Shown in pieces: positions 53,290 through 62,321 of a stretch of DNA of 64,000 nt. This DNA is from Photobacterium indicum (GTDB taxonomy: Bacteria; Pseudomonadota; Gammaproteobacteria; Enterobacterales; Vibrionaceae). A model generated the notes under the pieces. That model saw only the letters and a program-made list of their open reading frames with translations. It was not told the DNA's origin and did not search any database. How positions within the stretch are numbered: the stretch's first letter is position 1; each line of letters begins with the position of its first letter. The stretch covers positions 62,001 through 126,000 of the forward strand of contig NZ_PYOC01000003.1 in the NCBI RefSeq assembly GCF_003026215.1, written 5' to 3'. The position numbers were made by a program, and so were the translations under genes.

Positions 53290-53469
53290 ATTGTAAAACC
53301 TATATATCTTATTTGAGTTAATTATAGGCAGACACATTTACAAAAGAATAATTTACTTGCTATGAAAAACAGCCTTAGGGGTATAGTTTACTCTAAAGCC
53401 AATAGCTACGTTGCATAAGTGTTACATGAGCTGTAACTTAGCACTTTGCTTTTTATTTGTCGGTTCTAC

Positions 53470-54642
53470 ATGAAATCTTTACCTTGGAACGCATGGCTGC
53501 TTGCTTTGGTTCAACCCTTTGTATTATCTGTTGGGGCGCTCAATGTGTTTCTTGGTGGCCTTGTTGGGGCAAAATTACATCCTAACCCTGAACTCTCCAC
53601 GCTTCCTGTTACTGCGCTCATCATTGGTGTTTCCTTAAATATTTTTCCAGCGGCTAAAATTCAACATACGTTTGGTCGAAAAAATGCGTTTATTACTGCT
53701 GCCGTTATCAGTAGTTGTGTTGCTTTTGCTGCGGGGTTTGCAATAGAGCATGAATCCTTTTGGGGATTTACTTTATGTACTTTCCTTCTTGGCACTCAAT
53801 TGTCTTATGTGGGGCAATACCGTTTTGCCGCCATAGAAAGCTGCAACAATGCGAGTCAACACCCTACTGTCATTAGTATTGTTCTGGTTGGGGGTATAGC
53901 AGCTGCAATCGTGGGGCCCGAGTTACTTAACATAGGGCAACTCATTCCACTTCATATTTCCGAATATGCCAACGCTTATAATGCATTGGCTATTATCGAA
54001 TGCATTGGCGCGATGATTTTATTTATTGCAATGAAGCCCATTATTATAAAGGAAAGCAGCGATGCTGATGGAATAGCTCGTCCTTTCTCTGAAATATTAA
54101 AGCAACCTTTACTGTGGCTTGCTATTGGTTCAGGTTTAACGGCTTACGCTGTGATGGCGTTTTTGATGACAGCAACCCCCTTAGCAATGCAGCACCATGG
54201 TCATGATATTCAAAGTGCTAAATGGGTTATTCAGAGTCATGTTATGGCAATGTATTTACCGTCACTCATTACCCCACTATTGATTAAATACCTTGGCATT
54301 TACCGACTGATCTATGTTGGATGTATCGCAATGATTACCTGCATTGTTGCAGGATTGCTAGGTCAGAGTGTGCATAGTTATTGGTGGGCATTGGTGTTAT
54401 TGGGTATAGGCTGGAATTTCTTGTTTATTAGTGGCACAACATTATTGCCTAAAACATATCAAGCTAATGAACGATTTAAAGTACAAGCTATTAATGACTT
54501 TTCAATAACAGCCTTTCAAGCTACAGGCTCTCTAGGTGCCGGTATAGTTTTATTTACTCAAGGCTGGAGCTGGATGTTGCTTGCTTCTATTTTCCCCGTT
54601 GTCACATTGTTTTTGCTGAGTGTGATTGTGAAGAAAAAATAG
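53470..54642 (+). CDS. Major facilitator superfamily transporter
   Basis: This 390-residue protein has about 12 hydrophobic helices. The first contains VLSVGALNVFLGGLVGAKL, and a basic loop (IQHTFGRKNAFITAAVIS), the MFS loop 2-3 motif in variant form, follows. The substrate is not predictable by eye. ATG at 53470 is chosen because the upstream Met at 53446 has no ribosome-binding site. It is a single gene with a hairpin (54674-54713) between it and a convergent small gene. Confidence 0.82.
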   Translation: MKSLPWNAWLLALVQPFVLSVGALNVFLGGLVGAKLHPNPELSTLPVTALIIGVSLNIFPAAKIQHTFGRKNAFITAAVISSCVAFAAGFAIEHESFWGFTLCTFLLGTQLSYVGQYRFAAIESCNNASQHPTVISIVLVGGIAAAIVGPELLNIGQLIPLHISEYANAYNALAIIECIGAMILFIAMKPIIIKESSDADGIARPFSEILKQPLLWLAIGSGLTAYAVMAFLMTATPLAMQHHGHDIQSAKWVIQSHVMAMYLPSLITPLLIKYLGIYRLIYVGCIAMITCIVAGLLGQSVHSYWWALVLLGIGWNFLFISGTTLLPKTYQANERFKVQAINDFSITAFQATGSLGAGIVLFTQGWSWMLLASIFPVVTLFLLSVIVKKK

Positions 54643-54673
54643 CACCTGTTGATTGTTATAAACGCAAAACCCT

Positions 54674-54713
54674 ATCCTCTGCTTATTGCTGTATTACAGC
54701 ATACTCAGAGGAT
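54674..54713. terminator. Compound hairpin between the MFS gene and a small convergent gene
   Basis: The outer arms atcctctg (54674-54681) and cagaggat (54706-54713) enclose an inner tgctg/cagca stem. T runs are weak, so the function as terminator is uncertain. Confidence 0.5.
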
Positions 54714-54732
54714 CGTAAGCCATTATTCAGTT

Positions 54733-54897
54733 TTACTTGCTTACTGAATCTTCTGACTTGAAATATTTATGGTCTAAATCTAAGTCTTTGGCTTGTTTTT
54801 CATGTAGTGCTTCAATTAATTTTTTGTTGAGCTCAGCAAAGTATATATCTTCTTCTGCTTTACCCTTCAAGCGCATTCGTTCGGTAAAATCAACCAT
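54733..54897 (-). CDS. Small conserved-looking protein of unknown function
   Basis: This protein of about 54 residues, MVDFTERMRLKGKAEEDIYFAELNKKLIEALHEKQ and an acidic tail, is all helical and highly charged. ATG at 54897 has a ggaggt site 7 bases upstream; a longer start at 54954 is possible but has no good site. I believe such short proteins with TERMRLKGKAEEDIYFA are widespread in vibrios, but I cannot name a function. Confidence 0.7.
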   Translation of the reverse strand: MVDFTERMRLKGKAEEDIYFAELNKKLIEALHEKQAKDLDLDHKYFKSEDSVSK

Positions 54898-54992
54898 ACG
54901 TGCTACCTCCAAGTACCTATACTTACTATTAGTGTATGAGGTAAACAATGACATGTCGTATTAAATGAAGAAAAGTAGATCTAGAACAATTT

Positions 54993-55050
54993 AGGGTGTG
55001 TTGACGTTTCAAATTCTAGCCTGTGAAGTCTGAAAACGTCAACACGCCCT
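54993..55050. repeat. 58-bp hairpin with 17-bp arms
   Basis: The arms agggtgtgttgacgttt (54993-55009) and aaacgtcaacacgccct (55034-55050) pair with one G-T pair. It lies in a 465-bp gap without a gene (54898-55362). It may be a remnant of an insertion-sequence end pair or a non-autonomous element. The rest of the gap holds the promoter of the small membrane ORF. Confidence 0.6.
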
Positions 55051-55362
55051 AGAGTACACTCGTCGATTACAGTCATATTCTAGTGGTTGCTCTAAAAAAA
55101 CCACCAAAGCCATAAAAAACCCACAAATAAAAACTAACGTAATGATATACAACAAGTAAATCAAAACAATATGAACAGAAGCACACTACGTTATAGCATT
55201 ATTATTGTATTGTGAAAAAATGTTGCGCACTTTACGAGCGGAAATAAGAATTTTTTATGAACCTTACTTTGTGAGCAACAATATGATGGTGTTTTACCCT
55301 ATAATGAATTCAAGATGAAATTTAATCGTTTCATCATAATACTGTCACATTAAGGAGTGTCT

Positions 55363-55473
55363 ATGCAGCATCAAGAAATGATTGTTCCAACTAACCTAGG
55401 TCTTATCTCTCGAATTTCACTTGTCGCAACAGTATTTATGGTTATCGGGCTAAGCATGATAGCTGGATTCTAG
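55363..55473 (+). CDS. 36-residue single-helix membrane protein
   Basis: A strong ribosome-binding site, taaggagtg (55351-55359), lies 3 bases before an ATG that opens a 36-codon frame ending TAG at 55471-55473. The protein (MQHQEMIVPTNLGLISRISL, then a helix of about 15 hydrophobic residues ending in AGF) would be a small inner-membrane protein. It lies near the two-component system but on the opposite strand. The function is unknown. Confidence 0.6.
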   Translation: MQHQEMIVPTNLGLISRISLVATVFMVIGLSMIAGF

Positions 55474-55619
55474 TAATCAGCGCATCACTCTTAATTCTTA
55501 CACTGTAAAATAGTACTGTAAAAATGAAATTCTAACGATGTAGTGTGTCAGCTTACAATTCTGCTTTAATTAAATCATTAATCAGGTTGTAGCATGACAT
55601 TCTCATCGTAATCTTCTAA

Positions 55620-57665
55620 TTAATTAGCTTCAACATCTAACATTAGATCATTAGTCGATGTCGCTTTCTCTCGTAAATATATAGAGAAGGTTGAACCTTT
55701 ACCTAATTCAGATTGCACTTCAATTTCACCGCCGATTTCGCTAATAATACCTTGGCTAACAGACAGTCCTAATCCTGTTCCACTTCTACGCGTCGTAAAA
55801 AATGGATTAAAGATTCTCTTAAGGTTTTCCTTACTGATACCGCAGCCATGATCGGTAACACGCACCACAGCCCCTAATACTTTTCCACTTTGATCAATCC
55901 AATCTTCTGTTTTGACTTTCAATAAGCCTTTGTCGTCCATTGCATGAACGCCATTCATTTGTAGATTAATTAATACTTGTAAGAGTTGGTGTCGATTCGC
56001 TTCAATGCAACACTTAGCATCTAGCTGAGCTTCAACCTTCACATCATAAGACTTGGTACCAGAACGTACTAAAGTTAAGCTTTCTTCAACAATGAGATTG
56101 ACATGATGCCACGTAATTTCATCTTGTACGCCACCTTGACGGCTATACTGCAAAAGGCTTCGAGTAATATTTCGGATCCGGTCTATTTGCTCATGAATCG
56201 CATCTAACTCTTCTTTAACGCGCAAAGTATCATCACCGAGTTCCAGTTGTAACAATTCAACGTTGCCTAAAATAACAGCTGTCGGGTTATTAATTTCATG
56301 CGCTATTCCCGCCGTTAACTCACCGAGTGCTGCCAGTTTTTCACTTGCCACCAGCTTGATTTTCGCCTGATTCAACAATTTGATATGTTGCTCTAGCTCT
56401 TCTGTTTTTTCATGCAAGCTACGGGTTCGAATTTGCACTTTATCTTCAAGTTCAAGAGATGCTTTTTTAATGTCTTCATTACGTTGATGAAGCTGATCAA
56501 GCATTGAATCAAACTGTAGGCCAAGAATCTGTAACTCGTGGTTTTTAAACAGATCTAAGGAGCCAATACGGCGATCAAGTCCAACTTGCACCGCCTTGAC
56601 TACGTTATGAATTTTTTCAATTGGACGGAATAAATCACGCGCACCACGATAAACAACCACACCAGAAAGTAATAGAACAATTACAATACCAATACCTAAC
56701 TCAATAATATTGGTTAAAAACGTTTTTAATAACGGCCACTCAAGGTAACCCGTATACAGCATGCCTATCACATTGCCATCATGATCATGTAGTGGCTCGT
56801 AGGAAGAAACGTACCAGTCATCGTAAACAAACGCCCGCCCTACCCAGTTCTCCCCCGCAAGCAGTACTTGCTGTTTTACTTCATCAGAAACTCGCGTACC
56901 AATTGCACGACCATAACGCGCTTCACTATCAAGCGGTACATTCGTACTAACACGAAGATCATCCATAAACAGCGTAACCGTGCCAATACTTCCTGCAGGC
57001 AATGTATCTGCGGCGTAAACCAAATCACGAATGCGATCAACAAGTAAGGTACTGTTATTTAAAAGTATACCGCCATCAACAATCCATTGAAGCTGATTTT
57101 TCTCATTAAAAATTGGAATGAGACTACGGCTAATTAAGCCTCTTGACTCAAATTCACTTTCATTTATTAAAGGTATTTCTGCATTTGCAGGAAGATTAGG
57201 GTTAAGGTTTTCTAATGCTTGCCCATCCAATACTTGAAAGAACGTTTGCTCTTTGCCCTTCAGTAATAATCGACGATTTACTTTTGAAAATTCACCTAAT
57301 GCAGAAGCGGGATGCAGTACAACAAAATCCAACTCATAATTTGACGTTTGAGTACTTACCCAATCACTTAACTTTGCTTCATCGGTTCGTAATAATGTCT
57401 GAAAATCATAAGACGATGACAACGACATTAAGCGCATTCGTTGTTCTTTTTGCAGCAACTCCATACTATGGTGTGCGACAGCGAGATCGGCTCTTACATT
57501 CATCAATGCACTTTGCCATGTATAAGTCACAGTCCAATACATAGTCAATGCAATCAAGGCAAGCAATGTAATGATAATGGGTACAGATGTAAGCACCAAT
57601 AAACGATAACGCACCATCGTTCTAAATCGGCGTACCCACTTCAGCACTAGGTGTTTTAAATTCAT
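55620..57665 (-). CDS. Cache-domain sensor histidine kinase
   Basis: This 681-residue kinase has an N-terminal membrane helix (about 23-45) and a large periplasmic Cache-type sensor domain (GLISRSLIPIFNEKNQLQWIVDGG; NWVGRAFVYDDWYVSSYEPLHDHDGNVIGMLYTGY). A second helix, a HAMP domain and a coiled coil follow. The HisKA motif GIAHEINNP puts the phosphorylated His at about residue 456. The ATPase domain shows NLQMNGVHAM (N box), DHGCGISKE (G1) and GTGLGLSVS (G2). It pairs with the sigma54 regulator encoded upstream (4-base overlap). The stimulus is unknown; context suggests formate or metal status. Confidence 0.92.
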   Translation of the reverse strand: MNLKHLVLKWVRRFRTMVRYRLLVLTSVPIIITLLALIALTMYWTVTYTWQSALMNVRADLAVAHHSMELLQKEQRMRLMSLSSSYDFQTLLRTDEAKLSDWVSTQTSNYELDFVVLHPASALGEFSKVNRRLLLKGKEQTFFQVLDGQALENLNPNLPANAEIPLINESEFESRGLISRSLIPIFNEKNQLQWIVDGGILLNNSTLLVDRIRDLVYAADTLPAGSIGTVTLFMDDLRVSTNVPLDSEARYGRAIGTRVSDEVKQQVLLAGENWVGRAFVYDDWYVSSYEPLHDHDGNVIGMLYTGYLEWPLLKTFLTNIIELGIGIVIVLLLSGVVVYRGARDLFRPIEKIHNVVKAVQVGLDRRIGSLDLFKNHELQILGLQFDSMLDQLHQRNEDIKKASLELEDKVQIRTRSLHEKTEELEQHIKLLNQAKIKLVASEKLAALGELTAGIAHEINNPTAVILGNVELLQLELGDDTLRVKEELDAIHEQIDRIRNITRSLLQYSRQGGVQDEITWHHVNLIVEESLTLVRSGTKSYDVKVEAQLDAKCCIEANRHQLLQVLINLQMNGVHAMDDKGLLKVKTEDWIDQSGKVLGAVVRVTDHGCGISKENLKRIFNPFFTTRRSGTGLGLSVSQGIISEIGGEIEVQSELGKGSTFSIYLREKATSTNDLMLDVEAN

Positions 57666-59131
57666 AAGACTTCTTCGTCAATCCATTCTTTATATTTACG
57701 TTCCAATGTCTTACGCGCAACACCAAGCTGACGAGCAGCGGCTGATTTATTCCCTTCATGCGAATCAACAACCTGCATGATATGCGCTTTTTCAACCTCT
57801 TTTAATGTCCAATTGGTTGGATAACAGAATTGGTCTCCTTCTACGTCATAAATTGAGGAGCAACGGCAATCACTGCTTACATTTTTAACGACTTCACCAT
57901 TGATATCATCAGATGTTGTATTTGCAGCCCTTGGCAGAGGATTACTATCACCTTGTAGATCTCGCCAGTATTCTGCTGGCGGCTTACCCAGTAAAATACA
58001 ACGTTCCATCATATTACGAAGCTCTCGAATATTTCCGGGCCAGTCATACGCTTGCATGGCTTTAATATCTTCATGCGTCCAGTTAATGGTCTTCATGCCT
58101 AAATCTTTGGCTAGCTGCTGGGTAAAATGATGGGTCAGAGAAGGAATATCTTCCACTCTATCCCGCAAGGCGGGTAAATCGACCGTTAATACGTTTAATC
58201 GATAATATAAATCGCGACGGAAGCGCCCTTCGTCTACTTCCTCTTTCAAATTTCGGTTGGTAGCCGCGATGATCCTTACATCGACTTGCACCTCACGCTC
58301 TGCACCTACAGGTCGAATCGCTTTTTGCTCTAAGGCGCGTAATAAAGACGATTGCATTGAAAGGGGCATTTCACCAATTTCATCAAGGAAAAGCGTTCCC
58401 CCATTCGCCACACGGAATAAACCTTCTCGCCCTTTTTTGGCACCAGTAAAAGCCCCTGAAACATGGCCAAACAACTCACTTTCTAATAAATCAGGTGCTA
58501 TCGCACCACAATTTAGCGGTAGAAAAGGACCCGTTCGTTTACTTAATTGATGTAATGCACGTGCCACTAATTCCTTCCCCGTACCAGATTCACCTTCGAC
58601 GAGAACAGCTGCAATAGAGGGAGCAACCTGTGCGATCAATTTCTTCATCTGTTGGGTTTTTACCGCGTCACCAATAATATCTACGGGGAATGTACGTTCA
58701 ACATCTCGCTGAAGAGCAAAATTTTGTCGCTCTACTAGGCGACGTTCAATACAACGGCTAACGGATTGCATCATTTGTTCTAAATTGAATGGCTTCAAAA
58801 TAAAATCAGAGGCACCGGCACGTAGCGCTTTAATCGCGGTATCTAAATCGGCATACCCCGTCATGAAGATCACATCACTGCGGCGGGTTGATGGGTCCAA
58901 AGCCTCGTGCCACTCAATGCCTGAGCGTCCGGGTAAATTAATATCTACAATTAGTAAATCGAAATGACAGCGTTTACGGAGTTCTTCTGCTTCTTCAATA
59001 CTGCCAGCGGTATCGACTTGAGCAAATTTTTTACTTAATGCTTTTTTTAAAATAGCACGCATACCCGGTTCATCATCAACAACCAGTACAGATACGGCAG
59101 CCCAAGAGAGAGAAGAAGAAAATTCAGACAT
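57662..59131 (-). CDS. Sigma54-dependent NtrC-type response regulator
   Basis: This 489-residue protein has a receiver domain (D19-D20, phosphorylation site D63 in LLIVDINLPG). A sigma54-activating AAA+ domain follows with Walker A GESGTGKE (180-187) and the GAFTGA loop (226-231) that contacts sigma54. A C-terminal Fis-type helix-turn-helix (NKSAAARQLGVARKTLERKYKEW) comes last. Phosphorylated by the adjacent kinase, it would bind enhancer sites and activate -24/-12 promoters. A 15-bp palindrome at 59162-59176 upstream of its own gene and of tupA recurs twice before the formate dehydrogenase operon, so these are likely targets. Confidence 0.95.
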   Translation of the reverse strand: MSEFSSSLSWAAVSVLVVDDEPGMRAILKKALSKKFAQVDTAGSIEEAEELRKRCHFDLLIVDINLPGRSGIEWHEALDPSTRRSDVIFMTGYADLDTAIKALRAGASDFILKPFNLEQMMQSVSRCIERRLVERQNFALQRDVERTFPVDIIGDAVKTQQMKKLIAQVAPSIAAVLVEGESGTGKELVARALHQLSKRTGPFLPLNCGAIAPDLLESELFGHVSGAFTGAKKGREGLFRVANGGTLFLDEIGEMPLSMQSSLLRALEQKAIRPVGAEREVQVDVRIIAATNRNLKEEVDEGRFRRDLYYRLNVLTVDLPALRDRVEDIPSLTHHFTQQLAKDLGMKTINWTHEDIKAMQAYDWPGNIRELRNMMERCILLGKPPAEYWRDLQGDSNPLPRAANTTSDDINGEVVKNVSSDCRCSSIYDVEGDQFCYPTNWTLKEVEKAHIMQVVDSHEGNKSAAARQLGVARKTLERKYKEWIDEEVL

Positions 59132-59161
59132 AAAATAAACAACAGCAATGATTTAATAGTT

Positions 59162-59176
59162 GCGACATTTTGTCTC
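59162..59176. promoter_or_regulatory. Candidate enhancer-binding site UAS3 (shared by tupA and the regulator gene)
   Basis: GCGACATTTTGTCTC differs at two positions from UAS1 (35130-35144) upstream of the formate dehydrogenase operon. It is 31 bp before the regulator start codon on one side and 137 bp upstream of the -24 element of the tupA promoter on the other. It could serve activation of tupA and autoregulation. Confidence 0.6.
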
Positions 59177-59303
59177 ATCGAGGTCAACAAAGTCAAAGCT
59201 GTTTCATACATTTATGACATACAGCCTGACTATTGGATTATTTATTGTTTTAAATCATTAAGTTAAATACTGAAAAAGCGTTATTGTTCCATGAAATTAC
59301 AAC

Positions 59304-59320
59304 TTGGCATCTGATTTGCT
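59304..59320 (+). promoter_or_regulatory. Sigma54 (-24/-12) promoter of tupABC-mobA-mobB/moeA
   Basis: TTGGCATCTGATTTGCT has GG at 59306-59307 and GC at 59318-59319 with ten bases between them. It also has the favoured TTGGCA and TTGC contexts, so it is the best RpoN match in the window. Transcription would begin near 59331, about 90 bp before tupA. UAS3 lies upstream. Confidence 0.72.
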
Positions 59321-59421
59321 TATAAGTTGGTAATGAGTGCTGTTTTTTAAGCACCTAAATGCATGCGTATTATTAATTTCATACATTATAAATAATGTAA
59401 CTTATTTCGTCAGGAAGACTT

Positions 59422-60273
59422 ATGACTGTAAAACCGATGACATTTATTCAAACGTCGATTGTGACTCTAGCCCTTGCTTCAACGGCAAGCGTTTATGCGC
59501 AAGACAGTTCGCAAGGCAACTCACAGGAAAACATGAAAATCCGCCTTGCGACAACAACCAGTACTTATCACTCAGGTTTGTTAGATTACCTACTGCCTGA
59601 ATTTAAAAAAGACACTGGCTATACCGTTGATGTTTTAGCTGCAGGTACGGGTAAATCACTGCGTATGGGACAAAATGGTGATGTTGATTTAGTAATGACT
59701 CACGCACCTAAATCTGAAGCAAAATTTGTGGATGATGGTTTTGGTGTACTTCCACGTAAACTAATGTATAACGATTTTGTTTTAGTCGGTCCAAAAGCGG
59801 ATCCAGCCAAAATCGATACTGATAAAGACGTTGTCAAAGCAATTACAGACATCGCGTCTTACAACGCTACCTTTATTTCACGCGGTGATGATTCAGGCAC
59901 GAACAAAAAAGAATTAGGTTTGTGGGAACAAGCAAAAATTGAGCCTAACTTCGGTGGTTACAAAGCAGTAGGACAAGGTATGGGGCCAACATTGAACATG
60001 GCATCTGAACTGCAGGCTTACACATTAACCGACCGTGGTACTTGGTTAGCTTACGAGAACAAACTGGATCTAAAAATCTTAGTTCAAGGTGACAAACGTC
60101 TCTTTAACCCTTACCAAGTTATTCTGGTTAACCCAAGCCGTTACCCAGACATCAACTACCAAGGTGCTAAAGCATTCAGTGACTGGTTAGTTAACCCTAA
60201 AGCGCAAGCTATGATCAATAGCTACCAGCGCCACGGTGAGCAGCTATTCGTTGCTAATGCTGTTGTTCAATAA
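59422..60273 (+). CDS. tupA: Tungstate ABC transporter substrate-binding protein TupA
   Basis: This 283-residue periplasmic protein has a signal peptide (ending VYA). The mature part begins with RLATTTSTYHSGLLDYLLPEF, which holds the TTTS motif that separates the tungstate binder TupA from molybdate binders. Further anion-site segments are AAGTGKSLRMGQNGDVDLVMTHAP and SRGDDSGTNKKELGLWEQA. It is the first gene of an operon with tupB, tupC, mobA and mobB-moeA. Downstream of a sigma54 promoter and UAS3, it is probably under the adjacent two-component system. Confidence 0.9.
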   Translation: MTVKPMTFIQTSIVTLALASTASVYAQDSSQGNSQENMKIRLATTTSTYHSGLLDYLLPEFKKDTGYTVDVLAAGTGKSLRMGQNGDVDLVMTHAPKSEAKFVDDGFGVLPRKLMYNDFVLVGPKADPAKIDTDKDVVKAITDIASYNATFISRGDDSGTNKKELGLWEQAKIEPNFGGYKAVGQGMGPTLNMASELQAYTLTDRGTWLAYENKLDLKILVQGDKRLFNPYQVILVNPSRYPDINYQGAKAFSDWLVNPKAQAMINSYQRHGEQLFVANAVVQ

Positions 60274-60322
60274 AAGTGTTATCTCTTACTAAACACATTG
60301 AAACGGAAAAAACGTAAATATA

Positions 60323-61024
60323 ATGGATATTTGGCAAACGACCCAACAAGCAGTTCAACTTCTCTTCAGTGGCGACATGGCACTATGGGGCATTGTTGGC
60401 GTTTCATTTTCCGTTTCTTTGCTGGCTATTAGCATTGTGCTGATACCCGCTTTAGTGATTGGTTTTGCCCTCGCCTATGGGAAGTTCCCTGGGCGTTGGC
60501 TTATCTTGTCTCTATTTAATACATTCCAATCCATTCCTACAGTGGTAATTGGTTTATTACTGTATATGATGCTATCGCGTTCTGGTCCTATGGGTGACTG
60601 GAAAATGCTGTTTACGCAGCAAGCAATGATCATAGGTCAAATCATGATCTGTTTTCCCATTCTTGTATCTATGATGCATGCCGCATTTCAAAATAGTGAT
60701 CGTCGAGCATGGGAAACCGCTTTAACGCTGGGTGCTAGCCTGCCACGTGCATTAATGAGCTTGATGTGGGAATCACGCTTTCCACTGCTTGCCGCAGTTA
60801 TCGCAGCCTTTAGTCGTATCATTACCGAAGTCGGTTGTTCAATGATGGTCGGTGGCAACATTTTAAATTCGACCCGTAATATTCCCACAGCGATTGCCCT
60901 TGAAAGCTCAAAAGGTGCATTCGCCCAAGGTGTTGCCTTAGGCATGGTATTACTGATTCTCGCATTAGGTCTAAACTTCATTTTATCTGTTGCTCGTGGG
61001 AAAGCCCACTTGCGTACCAATTAA
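60323..61024 (+). CDS. tupB: Tungstate ABC transporter permease TupB
   Basis: This 233-residue inner-membrane permease has about five or six helices. Its EAA-type loop is ETALTLGASLPRALMSLMWESRFPLLAAVIA. The early segment FNTFQSIPTVVIGLLLYMMLSRSGPMGDW is typical of TupB. It forms the channel for TupA-delivered tungstate and lies 49 bp after tupA. Confidence 0.9.
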   Translation: MDIWQTTQQAVQLLFSGDMALWGIVGVSFSVSLLAISIVLIPALVIGFALAYGKFPGRWLILSLFNTFQSIPTVVIGLLLYMMLSRSGPMGDWKMLFTQQAMIIGQIMICFPILVSMMHAAFQNSDRRAWETALTLGASLPRALMSLMWESRFPLLAAVIAAFSRIITEVGCSMMVGGNILNSTRNIPTAIALESSKGAFAQGVALGMVLLILALGLNFILSVARGKAHLRTN

Positions 61025-61039
61025 GTTGAGGAACAGGTG

Positions 61040-61750
61040 ATGTCTCAAGTTTCAATTCAAGCACATGATCTTTCAATGCGATTTAAAGATCGTTTGCTTT
61101 TTCATGTCCCTCATCTCACGCTTGGTCCTAGCGACGCAATTTATCTAACGGGTGATAATGGTGTAGGAAAAACCACACTATTGAAAATTTTGTCTGGGTT
61201 ACAAAAACCCACAACGGGCAAAATGAACCTTCAAAATCAATCATTGCTCCATCGTCTTTTTAAAGGCAATACCAAAGGTGGCATTATTTATATGCACCAA
61301 ACACCTTATATGTTTGACGGTTCTGTATTTGAAAATGTCTGTTATGGTTTAAAGTTCGCCATTAAAGACCGCCAAACACGACGAAGTGAAGCTATAAATG
61401 CCTTACGTATGGTAGGGTTAGAAACCTTAGCTGATGAACACATTTCGGTGTTATCCGGCGGTGAAAGACAACGCGTCGCAATGGCACGCGCATGGGTATT
61501 AAAACCCAGTGTACTCTTGATGGACGAATCCAGTGCTAGTCTTGATAAAGAATCGATCGAACGGCAGGTTATTCTGGCAAAAGATTTGCTAGAACGCGGT
61601 TCGACATTGGTTATTACGAGTCACCAACAGAATGCACTTACTGCACTTTGTCGTCGTCAATGGACTATTAGCAATACAAAATTAATAGAACGAGCAGATT
61701 TACAGCTCGTCACAAAAGACAAAGATAAGGACGATTATGCCTTCGGCTGA
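61040..61750 (+). CDS. tupC: Tungstate ABC transporter ATP-binding protein TupC
   Basis: This ABC ATPase of about 236 residues has Walker [10 protein letters not shown], signature [15 protein letters not shown] and Walker [18 protein letters not shown] at 61040 is preferred over an in-frame GTG one codon earlier. It overlaps mobA by 14 bases, so metal uptake and cofactor synthesis are translationally coupled. It powers TupAB tungstate import. Confidence 0.9.
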   Translation: MSQVSIQAHDLSMRFKDRLLFHVPHLTLGPSDAIYLTGDNGVGKTTLLKILSGLQKPTTGKMNLQNQSLLHRLFKGNTKGGIIYMHQTPYMFDGSVFENVCYGLKFAIKDRQTRRSEAINALRMVGLETLADEHISVLSGGERQRVAMARAWVLKPSVLLMDESSASLDKESIERQVILAKDLLERGSTLVITSHQQNALTALCRRQWTISNTKLIERADLQLVTKDKDKDDYAFG

Positions 61751-62321
61751 ACAAACAAGTTGGGTAATTTTAGCGGGTGGACAAGCCAGCCGCATGGGCG
61801 GCAATGATAAAGGTCTGGTTGAATTAACAGGCAAAGCAATGATCGAGCACGTTATCGGCACTCTCTCTCCACAAACCTCATCGATAACGATTAACGCAAA
61901 CCGTAATCAAGAACGTTATTCACAGTACGGTTCTGTGTTTGGGGACAATATTCAAGACTACCCTGGTCCTTTAGGTGGTATTCATGCTGCCATTCACCAC
62001 TTAGATGATGAGTGGATTGGTTTTGTACCCTGCGATTGCCCCCAACTACCTCACGACTTAGTCGAACGCATGGCCAATGCTTGCTCAGAAAACACAGACA
62101 TTGCAGTAGCGCATGATGGCGATCACATTCAGCCCGTAGTTACTCTAGTTCACCGTCGTATCTTACCGAAGCTAGAAGCATTTCTAGCCAATGGCGATAG
62201 AAAGATCATCTTACTTTACCGCCAGTGCAACATGATCACTGTCGATTTTAGCGATCAGCCAAACGCTTTTGTAAATTTAAATACACCCGAAGAACTACAA
62301 CAATTTGGACAGACATTATGA
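61737..62321 (+). CDS. mobA: Molybdenum cofactor guanylyltransferase MobA
   Basis: This 194-residue cytoplasmic enzyme attaches GMP to molybdopterin to form the MGD cofactor used by formate dehydrogenase. The nucleotide-binding signature [19 protein letters not shown] (about residues 12-30) is clear, and the later segments [11 protein letters not shown] and VPCDCPQLP match MobA. It overlaps tupC and, by ATGA, the following mobB-moeA gene. Confidence 0.93.
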   Translation: MPSAEQTSWVILAGGQASRMGGNDKGLVELTGKAMIEHVIGTLSPQTSSITINANRNQERYSQYGSVFGDNIQDYPGPLGGIHAAIHHLDDEWIGFVPCDCPQLPHDLVERMANACSENTDIAVAHDGDHIQPVVTLVHRRILPKLEAFLANGDRKIILLYRQCNMITVDFSDQPNAFVNLNTPEELQQFGQTL

